Positions 9,880-20,267 of a stretch of DNA of 64,000 nucleotides are shown here, one piece after another (position 1 is the stretch's first letter; each line of letters starts with the position of its first letter). The stretch is taken from the NCBI GenBank assembly GCA_015179125.1, contig WHVA01000081.1, positions 1 to 64,000 on the forward strand, given 5' to 3'. The stretch is from Gautieria morchelliformis (taxonomy: Eukaryota > Basidiomycota > Agaricomycetes > Gomphales > Gomphaceae). The notes under the pieces were generated by a model, which was not told where the DNA came from, made no database searches, and saw only the letters and a list, made by a program, of their open reading frames with translations. A program made the translations under genes and the position numbers.

Positions 9880-10221
9880 TGTTGAATGGTGATATTAGAA
9901 GCCCTATCCATTCTACATTTCCTCTAATTTTCTTGGTATTTTTCTATCCAGTAGTTAGTGACTTCTTGTTGACTCTTTCCTTTGTATCTGCGCTTTTTGG
10001 CCTGCTTACATAAGCCAAAAAGCGCCAGCTAACAGCTGGGGAGTGTGGGAGGGTGCCCCTTATCTTGTGCACTCACCACACATCCCCAGGTATGATGTAT
10101 CTAGCTGTATAATCTGATCTTGTGCACTCACCACACATCCCCAGACCTGCTGGGGTGTTTGTTAGGCTTATCAGGCTTATCTGGGTTGTTTTAAAGCTCC
10201 TATAACTTCACTTTTTTTACA
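9880..10221 (+). repeat. copia LTR C (342 bp)
   Basis: TGTTGAATGG to TTTTTTTACA, preceded by the purine tract AGGTGGGAG. The right flank AGATG is not duplicated at LTR B. Confidence 0.9.
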
Positions 10222-10278
10222 AGATGGTCACCCCACCTCGCAGAGAAGACAGAGGCATGGACAGCCGAGGCCGCCGCC

Positions 10279-11177
10279 TTGCATGAAGGTCCTGAATGGG
10301 ACCCGGAGATGGACGTCGCCCCAGAAACTAATGATGATGTCCATGCCATTGCCGCAGGCAATGACGGTACGCCTCTGCGCATGAGCGTTGAAGGTGACAT
10401 GGACCTGCCAAAGGTCCTGCACGATGCATACCATGAAGACGCCATGTTCTCGAAGATCATGGCGCACCCAGATGCCCACCCAAGGTTTGGCATCAAGGAT
10501 GGGCTGATATGGACAAAGAATCAGCTCAAAAGAGATGTCATTGCCGTCCCCCAGACTGTTTTTCACGGGGGAAGGAGTCTGATCGAAATCATAATTGATC
10601 ATGCACACAGGACTGTGAGTCACTACGGCCACACGAAAACTTTGAATTATATTTGAAGGGCATACTGGTGGCAAGGTATGGGCCCCGACATCGAGATGTT
10701 CTGCATCTCATGCACGAGGTGCCAGATGAACAAAACTGGCACCCAGAAGCCCAAGGGCTGCACAGCCTGCCCATCCCAGACAGGCCATGGCAGTTGATCG
10801 GAATTGACTTCATGGGGCCAATGCCCAAATCAGACGGCTGTGATTACCTCATGGTAATCATAGACAGGCTGACTTCGCACATCCGCCTCGTCCCAATGAC
10901 GACGAGGGTCACAGCAAAGGAAGTAGCCTGGCTATTCCTCAAGGAAGTCATCAGGCTCCATGGAGTCCCCAACTCCATCATCTCCGATTGAGACTCAAAG
11001 TTCACGTCGATCTTCTGGCGTGAACTTCAGCAGCTCATGGGGACTAAGCTCCTCATGGCTACCGCATTCCATCCACAGATAGATCGAGCCACCGAGCGGG
11101 CAACCGCTCGATTGGACAGATCCTACGGACGGTCGTCAGAGATGACCAGAAGGACTGGGCACACAAGTGCCTGATGG
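10279..11177 (+). pseudogene. gypsy family A integrase, broken
   Basis: This reads as the region before and through a Ty3/gypsy integrase: zinc-binding HAHRTVSHYGH ... CISCTRC, then core PWQLIGIDFMGP, VIIDRL and PNSIISD. The frame is broken near 10655 (shift after the HH motif) and by a TGA at about 10990 where the family has an arginine codon (SD-R-DSKF). Toward 11100 the frame decays. It stops abruptly at 11177, where gypsy-2 is inserted. The missing C-terminal part of the same integrase is at 23849-23662 on the minus strand, displaced by the inversion. Confidence 0.85.
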
Positions 11178-11444
11178 TGTTAAGACCCGTTCCCGAGTCC
11201 AGACCTGAGGCCTCAGCCTCGGTTCTCGCTCGGGAACCTTCGGGCTTAACTCGGATTCCCTATCGGTTCATCATTCACCCTGATCCCCATTCCTAGATAG
11301 TCCTGTTCCATTTCTGATGATCGTCCGTCGACCCTGCTTCCTGCTTGATACAGGCATTGATGTCCTCTTTCCGTTCCTTGCAAATCAGTATATAAACCCC
11401 CGTCATGTATGCTAATTCCTCACTTCTGTTGTAACCTCCTGTAC
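11178..11444 (+). repeat. gypsy-2 5' LTR, 3'-truncated
   Basis: It starts TGTTAAGACCCG and is nearly identical to 13292-13516 up to CCCGTCATGT. The rest of the LTR and the internal region are deleted, and the sequence runs straight into chromodomain codons at 11445. Confidence 0.85.
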
Positions 11445-11582
11445 CTTGTCCATTGGGCTGTTTATGAAGGTACCAATGAGGAGACGTCATGGGTCCTCGC
11501 GACCGAACTCGGCCATGCATCCAAGATCGTGACTGACTTCCACTTGGCCTACCCTGCCAAACCTGGACCATGGGTTCCTTGA
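11445..11582 (+). pseudogene. gypsy-2 chromodomain remnant
   Basis: The open codons read LVHWAVYEG, EETSW, ATELGH and FHLAYPAKPGP, then TGA. This is the C-terminal half of a chromodomain, comparable to residues LVKWAGY onward in gypsy-1. The 5' half is lost at the deletion junction. Bases 11583-11985 hold no gene that I can recognise. Confidence 0.75.
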
Positions 11583-11985
11583 ACCCGAGCTTCGGCTCCC
11601 CGTTTTCCTTGCACTCATTATATGGTCATTTTCTTAGTTAGACACATGCTCTTTTGCTATGTTCATCTCGGCCGCCGTGCTGAATAGTTACACTTGTAGT
11701 TCTCGGCCCCGCATCCTCCCCCTCATTCCCTGTTTCATCTATCACTCCCGTTCCGATCCCAAACCCAAACAGAAAAACACCAAGAAAAAAGATTCCCATT
11801 CTTCGGAAACAAACATTAGTATCCTAATCCTCTTTCATAGTCGCATCCCCGTCTGCATCCATCCCGTCTTCAATTCCCGACTCTGCATCCGAACCCCCTT
11901 CCCTCACATTATCCACGTCCTCGTCTCCGCATCCTGATCCCAATGCCGAACCCATACCCGACCCGACCCCGCTCTTTCCTCTTCA

Positions 11986-13162
11986 TTATCCTCCTTCTCC
12001 TTTCCCTTGTCCCCACTTCCTGAACCCGAACCCCTCCCAATCCGCAACCGAACCCGAACCCCACATTCCAGCTTCTTCAGCCGCACCTGTCCACCACTGA
12101 ACCCGCTTGCTAAGGCGAGTATTTTGCCGATGCGTTCTCTTGGCAAACTCCAGTATTCCCTGGAGTGTATCATGCATGCGCTCAAAGAGCACGTTTTGTT
12201 GAGCCAGAAGCTCCCTAATGGCCGCCGAGGCCTGATCCCCGGAAAGGCCCGTCAACTTGGGCCGCCCGGCCTCGGTGGGCAATCCAGATCCGTTTCCGGA
12301 TCCCGACCCTGAAGGAACCGTTCTTATTTCAACCGACGGTTTGGTACCCGTTGGCTTCATTGGCGTCAACCTTGGTGTTTTTGCCGCCGGTACCTCGGTC
12401 TCGGTCCCGACCCTACGCTTCCGCTTTCCCTCGGTAAAGCTGCAATGCACCTTGCGTGCATTACAATCTCAGCATGCCATATTAGTCCCCCGTATGCAGG
12501 AGACTTTTCGCCGGTAACAGTTGTCGCTAGGGAACTCCTAAATCACAAGTCAGTAGCCGAACCGAGCCATAATGGAAGACTCACTTCTTCCTCTTCCGAC
12601 TCCTCCTCTGCCACCTTCCGTTTCTTCGCCCCCGTTGCCTTCGGCTTTGGCTTCGCTTGGTTCCACTCCCGAGCTTGCATCGACATCAGGATGTGTGCCT
12701 TCGCGGCAGCCGAATCCACCACCACTAACTCGGGCGAAGGTATCCGAATCTCTTGGCTAACCGAGGCTTGTAGCCCCCCAAACTCCTTAATCATATCGTC
12801 AAGACGTTGTCTTAGACGAGCATGGGTAGCTACCTTGGCTTTCTTGGCCTCTTCCTCTTGGGCCTTCTTCTCAGCTTCCCAAGCCTCTTCTTCGGCTTCC
12901 TAGGTCCTCCTTGCTTCTTCCGCCTCTCACGCTCCTCCTCCTCGGCTTTTGCCTTGCGTTGCCGTTCCTTTTCCTCCTCGGCTTCTTTTGCCTTCCGAGC
13001 GTCCTCCCTCCTCTTTTGTTCCGCCATGTCCTTGCACTCCTGGGCGAGGCGACGCTTCTCCTTCAACTCCTCCCTCTTCCTCTCTGCCTCTCGTTCCTCG
13101 CGCTCGAGTTCCGCATCGAGTTCCTCGACTGTGGGCTCTTGGGTGTCTTGGATGTCTGACAT
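11986..13162 (-). pseudogene. gypsy-2 opposite-strand gene relic: coiled coil plus zinc cluster
   Basis: The likely start is 13162 (MSDIQDTQEP). A long Glu/Lys/Arg coiled coil follows, and a one-base shift near 12900 moves the frame (continuing as EAEEEAWEAEKK, then LDDMIKEFGG). A Ser/acidic segment at 12794-12543 follows. The cluster at 12528-12442 reads S-DN-C-X6-C-X7-C-stop-D-C-X6-C: the first Cys is Ser and a TGA (12471-12469) sits where an arginine codon is likely. A helical segment follows (ELLAQQNVLFERMHDTL). Same position and layout as in gypsy-1 and gypsy-3, but clearly dead. The 3' end is uncertain. Confidence 0.65.
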
Positions 13163-13291
13163 GAGGATTTTGATGATGATGGGAGGAAGCAGAAAAAGAG
13201 ATGCGAAACAAAGCTTATGTAATACCCCCATCCCGGCAATCTCCGGGATCTCACTTATGGCCTCATGGGTTCAGCCATAAGGGAGAGGTAC

Positions 13292-13516
13292 TGTTAAGAC
13301 CCGTTCCCGAGTCCAGACCTGAGGCCTCAGCCTCCACTCGGGAACCTTCGGGCTTAACTCGGATTCCCTATCGGTTCATCACTCACCCTGATCCCCATTC
13401 CTAGATAGTCCTGTTCCATTTCTGATGATCGTCGGTCGACCCTGCTTCCTGCTCGATACGGGCATTGATGTCCTCTTTCCGTTCCTTGCAAATTAGTATA
13501 TAAACCCCCGTCATGT
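13292..13516 (+). repeat. gypsy-2 3' LTR, first part
   Basis: It starts TGTTAAGACC after the purine tract GGGAGAGG and carries TATATAAA near 13495. It is cut at CATGT (13512-13516), the target duplication of the solo LTR that follows. The remainder is on the minus strand at 24096-23850 and ends TTCTTAACA, pairing with TGTTAAGA. Confidence 0.9.
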
Positions 13517-15048
13517 TGTAGGGGAACGGCTGTTCAACCAGCCAAGGAAGGCTGCTCAACCAGCCCTAGTCTTTTCTTTTTGTCTTGACAACATGTAAAA
13601 ACACATTTGAGGAATTAACAGTATCTGTATGCTGTTAATATAACTGGGGAAAGGCTTTTCAAACATTCCTCTAGTTAACTCATATTTTTCCTTATTTTTC
13701 CAAAGTCTCCATGGCTCAAACTACCATTTTTCTGTCATTACAGAGTTGTGGATCCTCTAGCACCCACAACTCTGTTCTCGGCGCTCTATTTCAAACTCCG
13801 CCGGGCACCTCGGCGGTGGCCGCATTTTCGGACTTATGGTCACCCAAGCACCCACAAGTCCGGCAGGATGGCTCACTCAGTATTTCCAGCTGAGTCCCAA
13901 ACAGTTGCTATATGCAGCCATAGCAACTGTGCAGCCTGTTTGGCTTCACCAAACAATGGGGATCATGGTCAGTCATGGCAACTGGGCTGTACCAGGCTAT
14001 GCCCAGCTGTGCTAAGCAATGCTCTTAGTAATCATGGCTACAGAGCCCTAATTGGCTCAGAACTGCTTACTCAGCTTCTGAGTGCCAAATACATGGTTAT
14101 CTGGAGATACAGCCTCAATGACTCAACCAATCCAGGCACAACTTGGTGAGTCAGGAGTACATGACTCAGCCAAGCTGTGCTATGGCACATGACCCTTTTC
14201 AGTGAGTCATTCCTGACAAATCAAGCTCTGATTGGTAGGAAGCATGGTAGAGTCCCCTGGAAACTGCCAGTTTCTTCCAACCCTTTCTTCCATCTTCCAC
14301 AAGCTTCTTCCCCCATTCCATTAATAGATAGAAGGTTCTACCTGCTTACTAAGCTCCTGTACATTACAATATAAAAGGAGGCCCTTTGCCTGCCCTTTGA
14401 GCAATCAATCTACCCATCTTCTATCCTACACAGCTTGTGTGACTTGCACATCTTATCTAAGTTCCTAACCCGAACTAGAATACTACTCTTGCTTAGAGTA
14501 ACTATTCTTAGTTAAGTAGTTGCTTTACTGCTTAGCCACTTAGCCTAACACGCTGGGTGAAACTCTACAGAGTGAGGTTGGCAATCGATTTTCTTGTCAA
14601 TTAGCACTCCAATACCCGAGACGAGCTGTTCAGTTGATTTTCCTGTTCAGTGACTTTCACAAGTCAAGTCAAGTTGTGCGCGAAAGCCACTTCACATTAC
14701 TCTCTCGTTATTGCAGTGCATTGACGTTGGTCGACCCAATCCACTTACAAACTCTCCTGCGGAGCCTATTCCCTCTTTATTAAAAGGAATACTCTTGGAC
14801 CCCGATAGTGTCCTTGAACCTACACACTCTTTTAGTTTATTGTTCAGTGCAGCTAAGAAACGCATTGCCTTCTACCTGTAATAACTTGGACTAGTTATTA
14901 CACAGATTGCAACCAAGGTACAAATATTAAATTATTTCCGGAGTTGTGCTGCTGCATTGAATTGGTATTCTACTAGTCGTGTAAACGACACGTTCTGATA
15001 GACAGAGGCGTTAGCAATAACACCAAAGTCTTGAAGGGTTCCAAAACA
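13517..15048 (+). repeat. Solo LTR copy 1 (1532 bp)
   Basis: TGTAGGGGAA ... CCAAAACA with TG and CA ends; no internal retrotransposon sequence is attached. Its 5-bp flanks are CATGT (left) and GGTGT (right), which differ. The copy at 24097-25628 is its reverse complement without indels; the only mismatch I found is C at 14622 against T. Short open frames inside (for example 13748-14149) have no known domain and are not called genes. Confidence 0.93.
14370..14376 (+). promoter_or_regulatory. TATA box in solo LTR
   Basis: TATAAAA followed by GGAGGCCC, about 850 bp into the LTR, fits the U3/R boundary of an LTR promoter. The second copy has the same box on the minus strand at 24775-24769. Confidence 0.55.
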
Positions 15049-15819
15049 GGTGTTCATATGGCCAAAGTGTGTTCGCAGGACGTCCCTTCCATAGGTCATG
15101 TGGGATCAACCCAGTAGACGAAGAGTCCGTGCAGGGTAGCATGTATGCGGGTCCCAAGACATGGTTTTGGACATAAGTGCCTTCGCCACCTTTACTCTCC
15201 ATCGTTTCATGTTCGCACTCTTCTCTCACTCTATTGTATGTTTATTCCATCTACTTAGTATCATGACTGTGTACCCCTATCCAACCCTGACTCACAATGG
15301 CCTCTTTCCTATTCGCTGATACCTTACGAGCATTCGATATAAGTAGTTTACATTCGCATGTATATTCTCTAGTTCAATTATCATACGTCGTCCATCTTGT
15401 GCAAACTTGACCTCACTGTGATCATCATTTTTGAGCCTCCTCCTGGAGATTTCTATCTTCGACCAGAAGAGGACTTAGGCATCACTGGTGAGTTCTCATA
15501 CTTCATCTTCGTTACCTTAGTCTTCGAACTATTTTCTGTGCTGACGGCGAAGGGCTCTGAAGGGGCACCTTCGCCGGCGAAGGGATTGTCGATACTTAGA
15601 CAACACTTCCATGACACCTTGCACGTTACATCGTCAAGTGCCACGGGCTATTTCACTACGACTGTAGATAGGGCGAGCTCCGCTCGGGCAGCCCTCTTAT
15701 CTTGTGAACATTTATTGGTTCACCTATTTGCCGAACGGCATACTTATTCGCACAAGTCATTTGGGCATTCGCTGTGTTCACTAATATACGATATTAACGC
15801 CTAAAAACCAATCTTGACA
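15049..15819. repeat. Solo LTR X, first part (displaced by inversion)
   Basis: On the minus strand it starts TGTCAAGATTGG at 15819, next to ACTTC (15824-15820), and runs to 15049, where GGTGT marks insertion of a 1532-bp solo LTR. Its other part is 25634-25894, ending ATGACA followed by ACTTC. Together they give about 1032 bp with TGTCA/TGACA ends. A TATAAG at 15338-15343 suggests that the LTR sense is the plus strand here. The open frames inside are not credible genes. Confidence 0.75.
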
Positions 15820-16012
15820 GAAGTCCATGGATATCGAATTCCAGGGTTGTTCCGGGATCGGAAGTCGCTTCAGGATGCCGTAGGGTTTGTGATGTTGAGG
15901 CTTGGCATGCATACAAGTGGTGCATGACTTGCAGTAGTCTTGGACCATTTTGCAGAGAAGTGGCCAAGTGTAAGTGCATCGTATGATGTCGATGTAAGGG
16001 CAACCCTGGCTG
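15820..16012 (-). pseudogene. Family B gypsy integrase, N-terminal piece
   Basis: On the minus strand it reads CTYTWPLLCKM, CKSCTTCMHAKP and PWNSISMDF, which is the integrase zinc-binding region and the first core strand. It stops at the ACTTC target site of LTR X. The core resumes at 25895 (FIEKLPKSSGYD) on the plus strand. Bases 16013-16085 look like a piece of another LTR and are unassigned. Confidence 0.8.
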
Positions 16013-16095
16013 GTTGTGGAGATCACACTACCACACAACTGACAAGGGGAAATCCAAAGAGAAAAGTCTAAGGACCCCCAATGTCAGCGAGCCCG

Positions 16096-16126
<31 letters not shown>

Positions 16127-16335
16127 CTATTTATCGTCTTTTGGAGCTGTGCTCTATGTAAGACGGGTACTACAAAACGCCTGTCAACATATGTTCGCGA
16201 GCTGTTCTCTGGTTCTATCTCCGCTTGTGCTCCATGGGCGTGGCCCTGGGCGTGTCCGTGCCTGTGTAGGCGGGGTGGTTTGTATGTGTTCATTGCGCGT
16301 TGCGTGTTCCTGCCTGCCCTCTAGGCCCCATCTTT

Positions 16336-19300
16336 CTATGTCTCCCTATTCTCCAGCAGCGTGATGTCCCCGTATGCGTGTTGTAGTCTCTCTGTGTCGT
16401 GTACGTATTTGAACAGAGGTCGCATTGCTTTAGGTCTTCCCAAGAGTGTCCTGACCTCCGTCGCCCCCCTCCTCAGGCTCTTTTTTAGCTCTCCTCTCTG
16501 CGCTCTGTATTTGGGGCACACAAAGAGGAAATGGTGCACGGTCTCTGTCATTCTCCTGCACGCCGGGCATAAAGGGGAGTCGGCTTTCCCTATCTTGTGC
16601 AGATGCTTGTTCAGCGGTATGTGTCCCGTTCTAAGTTGTATGAGGAGTGTCGCTTGTCGTCTCGGAAGTCCGGCGCTGAGTCTGGAGTATGCTGTAGAAG
16701 GCATGGATGGGTCAATTCTATGCGCAAATCTCGCTCTGGGGGACTTAGCAAACACCGCTTTGGCTTCCTGTTTGAGCTCCTTGTGGTGTCTCTGGAGCTC
16801 CGCCGCTTTGCTGATCGGTAGTCTTCCTCTGCACTCGATTGGGGTGCTCATCTCTTTGGAGGATGCTCCTCTGGCGGCTTTTTTGGCCTCCTCGTCTGCC
16901 CTCTCATTCCCTCTTATCCCCTTGTGTCCCGGGACCCACCGCATGTGTACCTTTGCTCCCGTCTGCCAGCGCGTGACTCCCTCGATCTGTCGGTGCAGCG
17001 CGTTAACCAGGTACTGACCCAAAATTTGCTTTTCTTGTCTCATCATCCGTATAGCCGCCTGGTTGTCTAGGCTTATGACGTAGCTGCTTGCCCTTTCTGT
17101 GTTTAGGAGTTTCGCTGCCAGGGCCGCCCCGACCACCTCCGCCTCAAAGACTGTGTGCTCTTGTTCAGTTCCTAGGTAGAGTCTCACTGCCTTTGTCTCT
17201 ATGCCGTCTCTGTAGAGTACTGCTGCCGCCCCGACTCCCCCGTCCACGCACGATCCATCCGAGAATATCTGTACGCTGGTCCTGTCGGCTGCAATCTCCG
17301 CCATGGCCTGTTTGTCGTCCAGGGGTATTCGTATATCGAAGGCGGGCGTCCACTTAGGGCCATAGGTGACTGTCTGTATCTTTTCCATGCAGTTCGGATC
17401 TATGTTAAAGGCTCGCATGATCTCGTGCAGGGGACTCCGGTGCTTCTTGACGTATCGGCACGCCGCCCTCTGGACCTTGGGTGTGAGTGGATGTTTATCT
17501 GGGAGGCAAGCCAGGCGTACAGCTGCCCGGTGGATGAGTTTCGACACGAGCAGTCGAAAAGGCAATAGGTTGGCGTGTGCATCTATGGTGTCGGTGGCGG
17601 TTGTCCTGTTATCATCAGCCCAGCCTGTCGTTGGATTCTGGAGAGCTTGTTGATATGTCCTTTGGAGCCTTTGCTATTTGTTGTGCTCGGTATGAGGAAG
17701 ATGTCCGCTGCGTACAGCATCTTTGGCACTGCAACGGCTAAATAGAACTGGCGCATGTGCCTCGCTGCGGCCCCCTTTGTCGGCTTAGCTAGCCTCCTGT
17801 ATTGCCCTACGTACTTCTCTCCTTTCGCCAGAGTGTAATTGACGTGCTCTTTGTAGCGCAGTTCCTGATCAATTATGACACCTAGGAATTTGTGGGAGGT
17901 GGAAGGGTTTATTGTGTGGTGGCCGATCTTTATTGTGGGGCGTGTCAGGGGCTTAGTCTTCTTGGCATGTGACGGATCCGTTTCGCATTTCCTGGTGAGA
18001 CCGATCAGCACAAACTTCTCTACTGCAAAGTGGCACTCATGGGTTTTTGCCCAGCTCATCGTGCCGCTGCTCCTCGTCATCATATCTTGTAGCTTGCTGA
18101 AGGCTTCGGTGAAGTCTTTGCCTTCTGCGATCAGCGTTGTATCGTTCACGAATCCTACACAGTCTTCGCTGTTCTTGCGGTTCACGGTTTCGATTAGGTC
18201 GGCATTGTAGTACTGATAGGCGATGGCTGAGAGCGGGCAGCCTTGATCCATTCCTCGTCCTATCTCCCACATGTGCGTGCTGTAATCGTCAAAGCTTACT
18301 GTCGTTCGGCGGCCCTGTACTTTCCGTCTAATCCACTCGGTGTACTCCTCCGGTATGCCTCTGCTGCGCATGTTGTGTACGAGTCTGCCGAGCGTTATGC
18401 TCAGAAACGCGCCCTTGATATCCAAGAAGAGGGCCCCCAGCACGTTTCCTCGTCTCCAAGTGTCCTTGGCGGCTGTGACTGTGTAATGGATGGCGTCTGT
18501 CGTCGTGCGTCCCGGTCTGCATCCGTAGTGATTGTCTGGGAGCAAGTAGTGCTTCTCCGTCATCTTTACTAGGTCCTCAGCGACGCACGCGGACAACACC
18601 TTCCCTATCGTATCAAGGAGTGCGATGGGTCTGTACGCACCTGGGACCGTGTAGTCAGCCTTGCCTGGTTTCCGGAGGACTCGCATTATGGCGTCCTTCC
18701 ACTCGTCTGGGTATGTCTTTAGACTGAAAGTTGCTCGGAAGAGCGGTCCTAGGTAGGAGAGAAGTGTGTCAATACACTGTTTTATGACTACATTGGGGAT
18801 ACCGTTGATTCCTGGGGCTTTGAACAAGTTTAGCCTGTTGATGGCCCTCTTGATTTGCTCGTCGGTGACGGGCTCGTATTCGAAGGCATTTGTGGGATAC
18901 TGTGGACTTCGCGGTACATTTTCACCGGCGGCTCTCGTGGCTGGGAAAAACGTGTCGAAGAACATTGATGCCTTTTCTTCGTTTGTATTGGCCAGCCGCT
19001 TTGTCCCGTCTTCGTGCCTAGCTGTAAGTGTTGGCACTCTGGTGTGCCCTCCATCCGTGGCGTCCGCTGACGCGTACTTGTGAGCTGTCCATAGCGTCTT
19101 CTGGTTTATCCCTTCCAGAAAATCGTCCCAGTGTTCCTGCTTCGAGTGTTTGATTGCCGTTGCGTACCGGTTTCGAGTCGTCTTGTATTCGTCATGGGTT
19201 TCATGTAACGGGTCCGACTTGTGAGCATAGGCCCTCCTGCCAGCTCTTCGCGTGTCTGTCCATAGCGTTGTCAGCTGTCTCGTCCACCATCGTTTCATAT

Positions 19301-20267
19301 GAGGGGGCTTAGTCTTAGGTATTATTTCCTCCGACGTCTCTGTGATCGCATCGACGATTGCCTTGAGTCGTAGGGCGAACTCTTCCGCGTTGTCCGGTGC
19401 AGGCCTCTCGATGCTCCTCTGTAGCCTGGCCTTGAGTCCTTCTTTGAAGGGCTCCCAGTCTGCCTGTCTGTAGTTGAACCTTGGAGCGTCGGCGGTCGTT
19501 TTGGTGAAGACTTGTACGACCGTGTCCACTGGATAGTGGTCGCTCTTGGCAGGTTGGTCTTCTGGTATTGTCATGCAAGCAGCAAGGTTTTCTAGGAGCC
19601 CTGTGGAAATGAAGACATTGTCAGTGCGCGTTAGGTTTCCAGAGGACTGGGCCTTGAGCGTGGGCAGTCCTTTGGGGAGCACCATCTGCATGTCTCGTTC
19701 CGCCACGGCATCTAACAGTAGCTGAGCGGCATCGAGATTGGCTCTCGTGAACAGGTGGCCGTTGCGTTCTTCGTCCCAATACGGGTGGTGTCTGTTGAAG
19801 TCGCCTACCCATATCATCTCTGCCGGGGTGTGTTGTTGATTCTGTCTCGTTCTCACCTCGTTCTGGACGCTGGTTTGGAGCTTGTTGATGCTGTCATTGT
19901 TAGTGCAGTCTACGTATAGATTGAACAGTGATACTTCACCGGCTTCTGTCCTTATCGTGATCGCTGTGACGTCTGGTGTTCCCACATCTATTGCTGTCCA
20001 CTTGCTCGTGGCCACTCTCTTGTTTACCAGGATCATTGACCTGGTTCGCTTCTGCCTGTCGTGGTAATGTGTTCTAGGATATACTGGGAACCAATGTGGG
20101 GTTGCTCTTGCGTTGCCCAGAAAATCGAGGTAAGGTTCTTGTATCGCAATGATGTCGTATTTGTCAAGGGGGCATTTCATTAGCAGGTCTAGTGTGGCGG
20201 TGAGTGATTTATTGACATTTTGTTGTCTGACTCACAGTTGCGTTAGATCGTGGGTCGCAGTATTCAT
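16336..20267 (-). pseudogene. LINE ORF2: APE-type endonuclease, reverse transcriptase, RNase H
   Basis: The ATG at 20267-20265 overlaps the ORF1 stop as ATGA, a layout suited to reinitiation. Codon 12 is TGA (20234-20232), so the open part starts at 20180. Endonuclease motifs: IQEP, GDFNRHHPYWD and SDHYP. RT motifs: LFLDIKGAF is intact, but the catalytic pair reads GFVNDTTL, with Asn in place of the first Asp. A shift near 17600 separates RT from RNase H (FSDGSC, then HMRWVPGHKGIRGNE) and the C-terminal zinc motif CPACRRMTETVHHFLFVC. Stop at 16336. These are defects in start, catalysis and frame, so this copy is dead. Confidence 0.9.

Larger units (their letters stand above)
3875..10221 (+). 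mobile_element. Ty1/copia retrotransposon, complete, intact gag-pol
   Basis: LTR B (3875-4216), primer site (4217), leader, gag-pol (5028-9290), 3' internal tail and LTR C (9880-10221). The coding part looks functional. The two LTRs, however, differ at more than ten positions, and the 5-bp flanks (TGGAC left, AGATG right) do not match, so this is not a simple insertion with paired LTRs. LTR C joins a family A gypsy integrase remnant on the right. The leader 4231-5027 holds no gene. Confidence 0.9.
11173..13516 (+). mobile_element. gypsy-2 retrotransposon, deletion derivative (left portion)
   Basis: A third gypsy family is inserted in the family A integrase with target duplication GATGG (11173-11177 and, on the minus strand, 23849-23845). 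It consists of a truncated 5' LTR, a chromodomain remnant, an opposite-strand gene relic and the 3' LTR. Gag, protease, RT and most of integrase are gone. The 3' LTR is interrupted at 13516 by a 1532-bp solo LTR, and its second half now lies at 23850-24096. Confidence 0.87.

Noticed and set aside
13748-14149. 133-codon frame inside the solo LTR, mirrored at 24996-25397
   Set aside because: It lies wholly within LTR DNA, has no domain, and exists twice only because the LTR does.
13516-15048. Reading the inverted repeats as terminal inverted repeats of one 12-kb DNA transposon
   Set aside because: The outer flanks differ and no transposase lies inside. The 5-bp flanks pair crosswise, which two solo LTRs plus an inversion explain and a single transposon does not.
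15397-15804. 135-codon plus-strand frame
   Set aside because: It falls within LTR X downstream of its TATA-like box and has no family resemblance.
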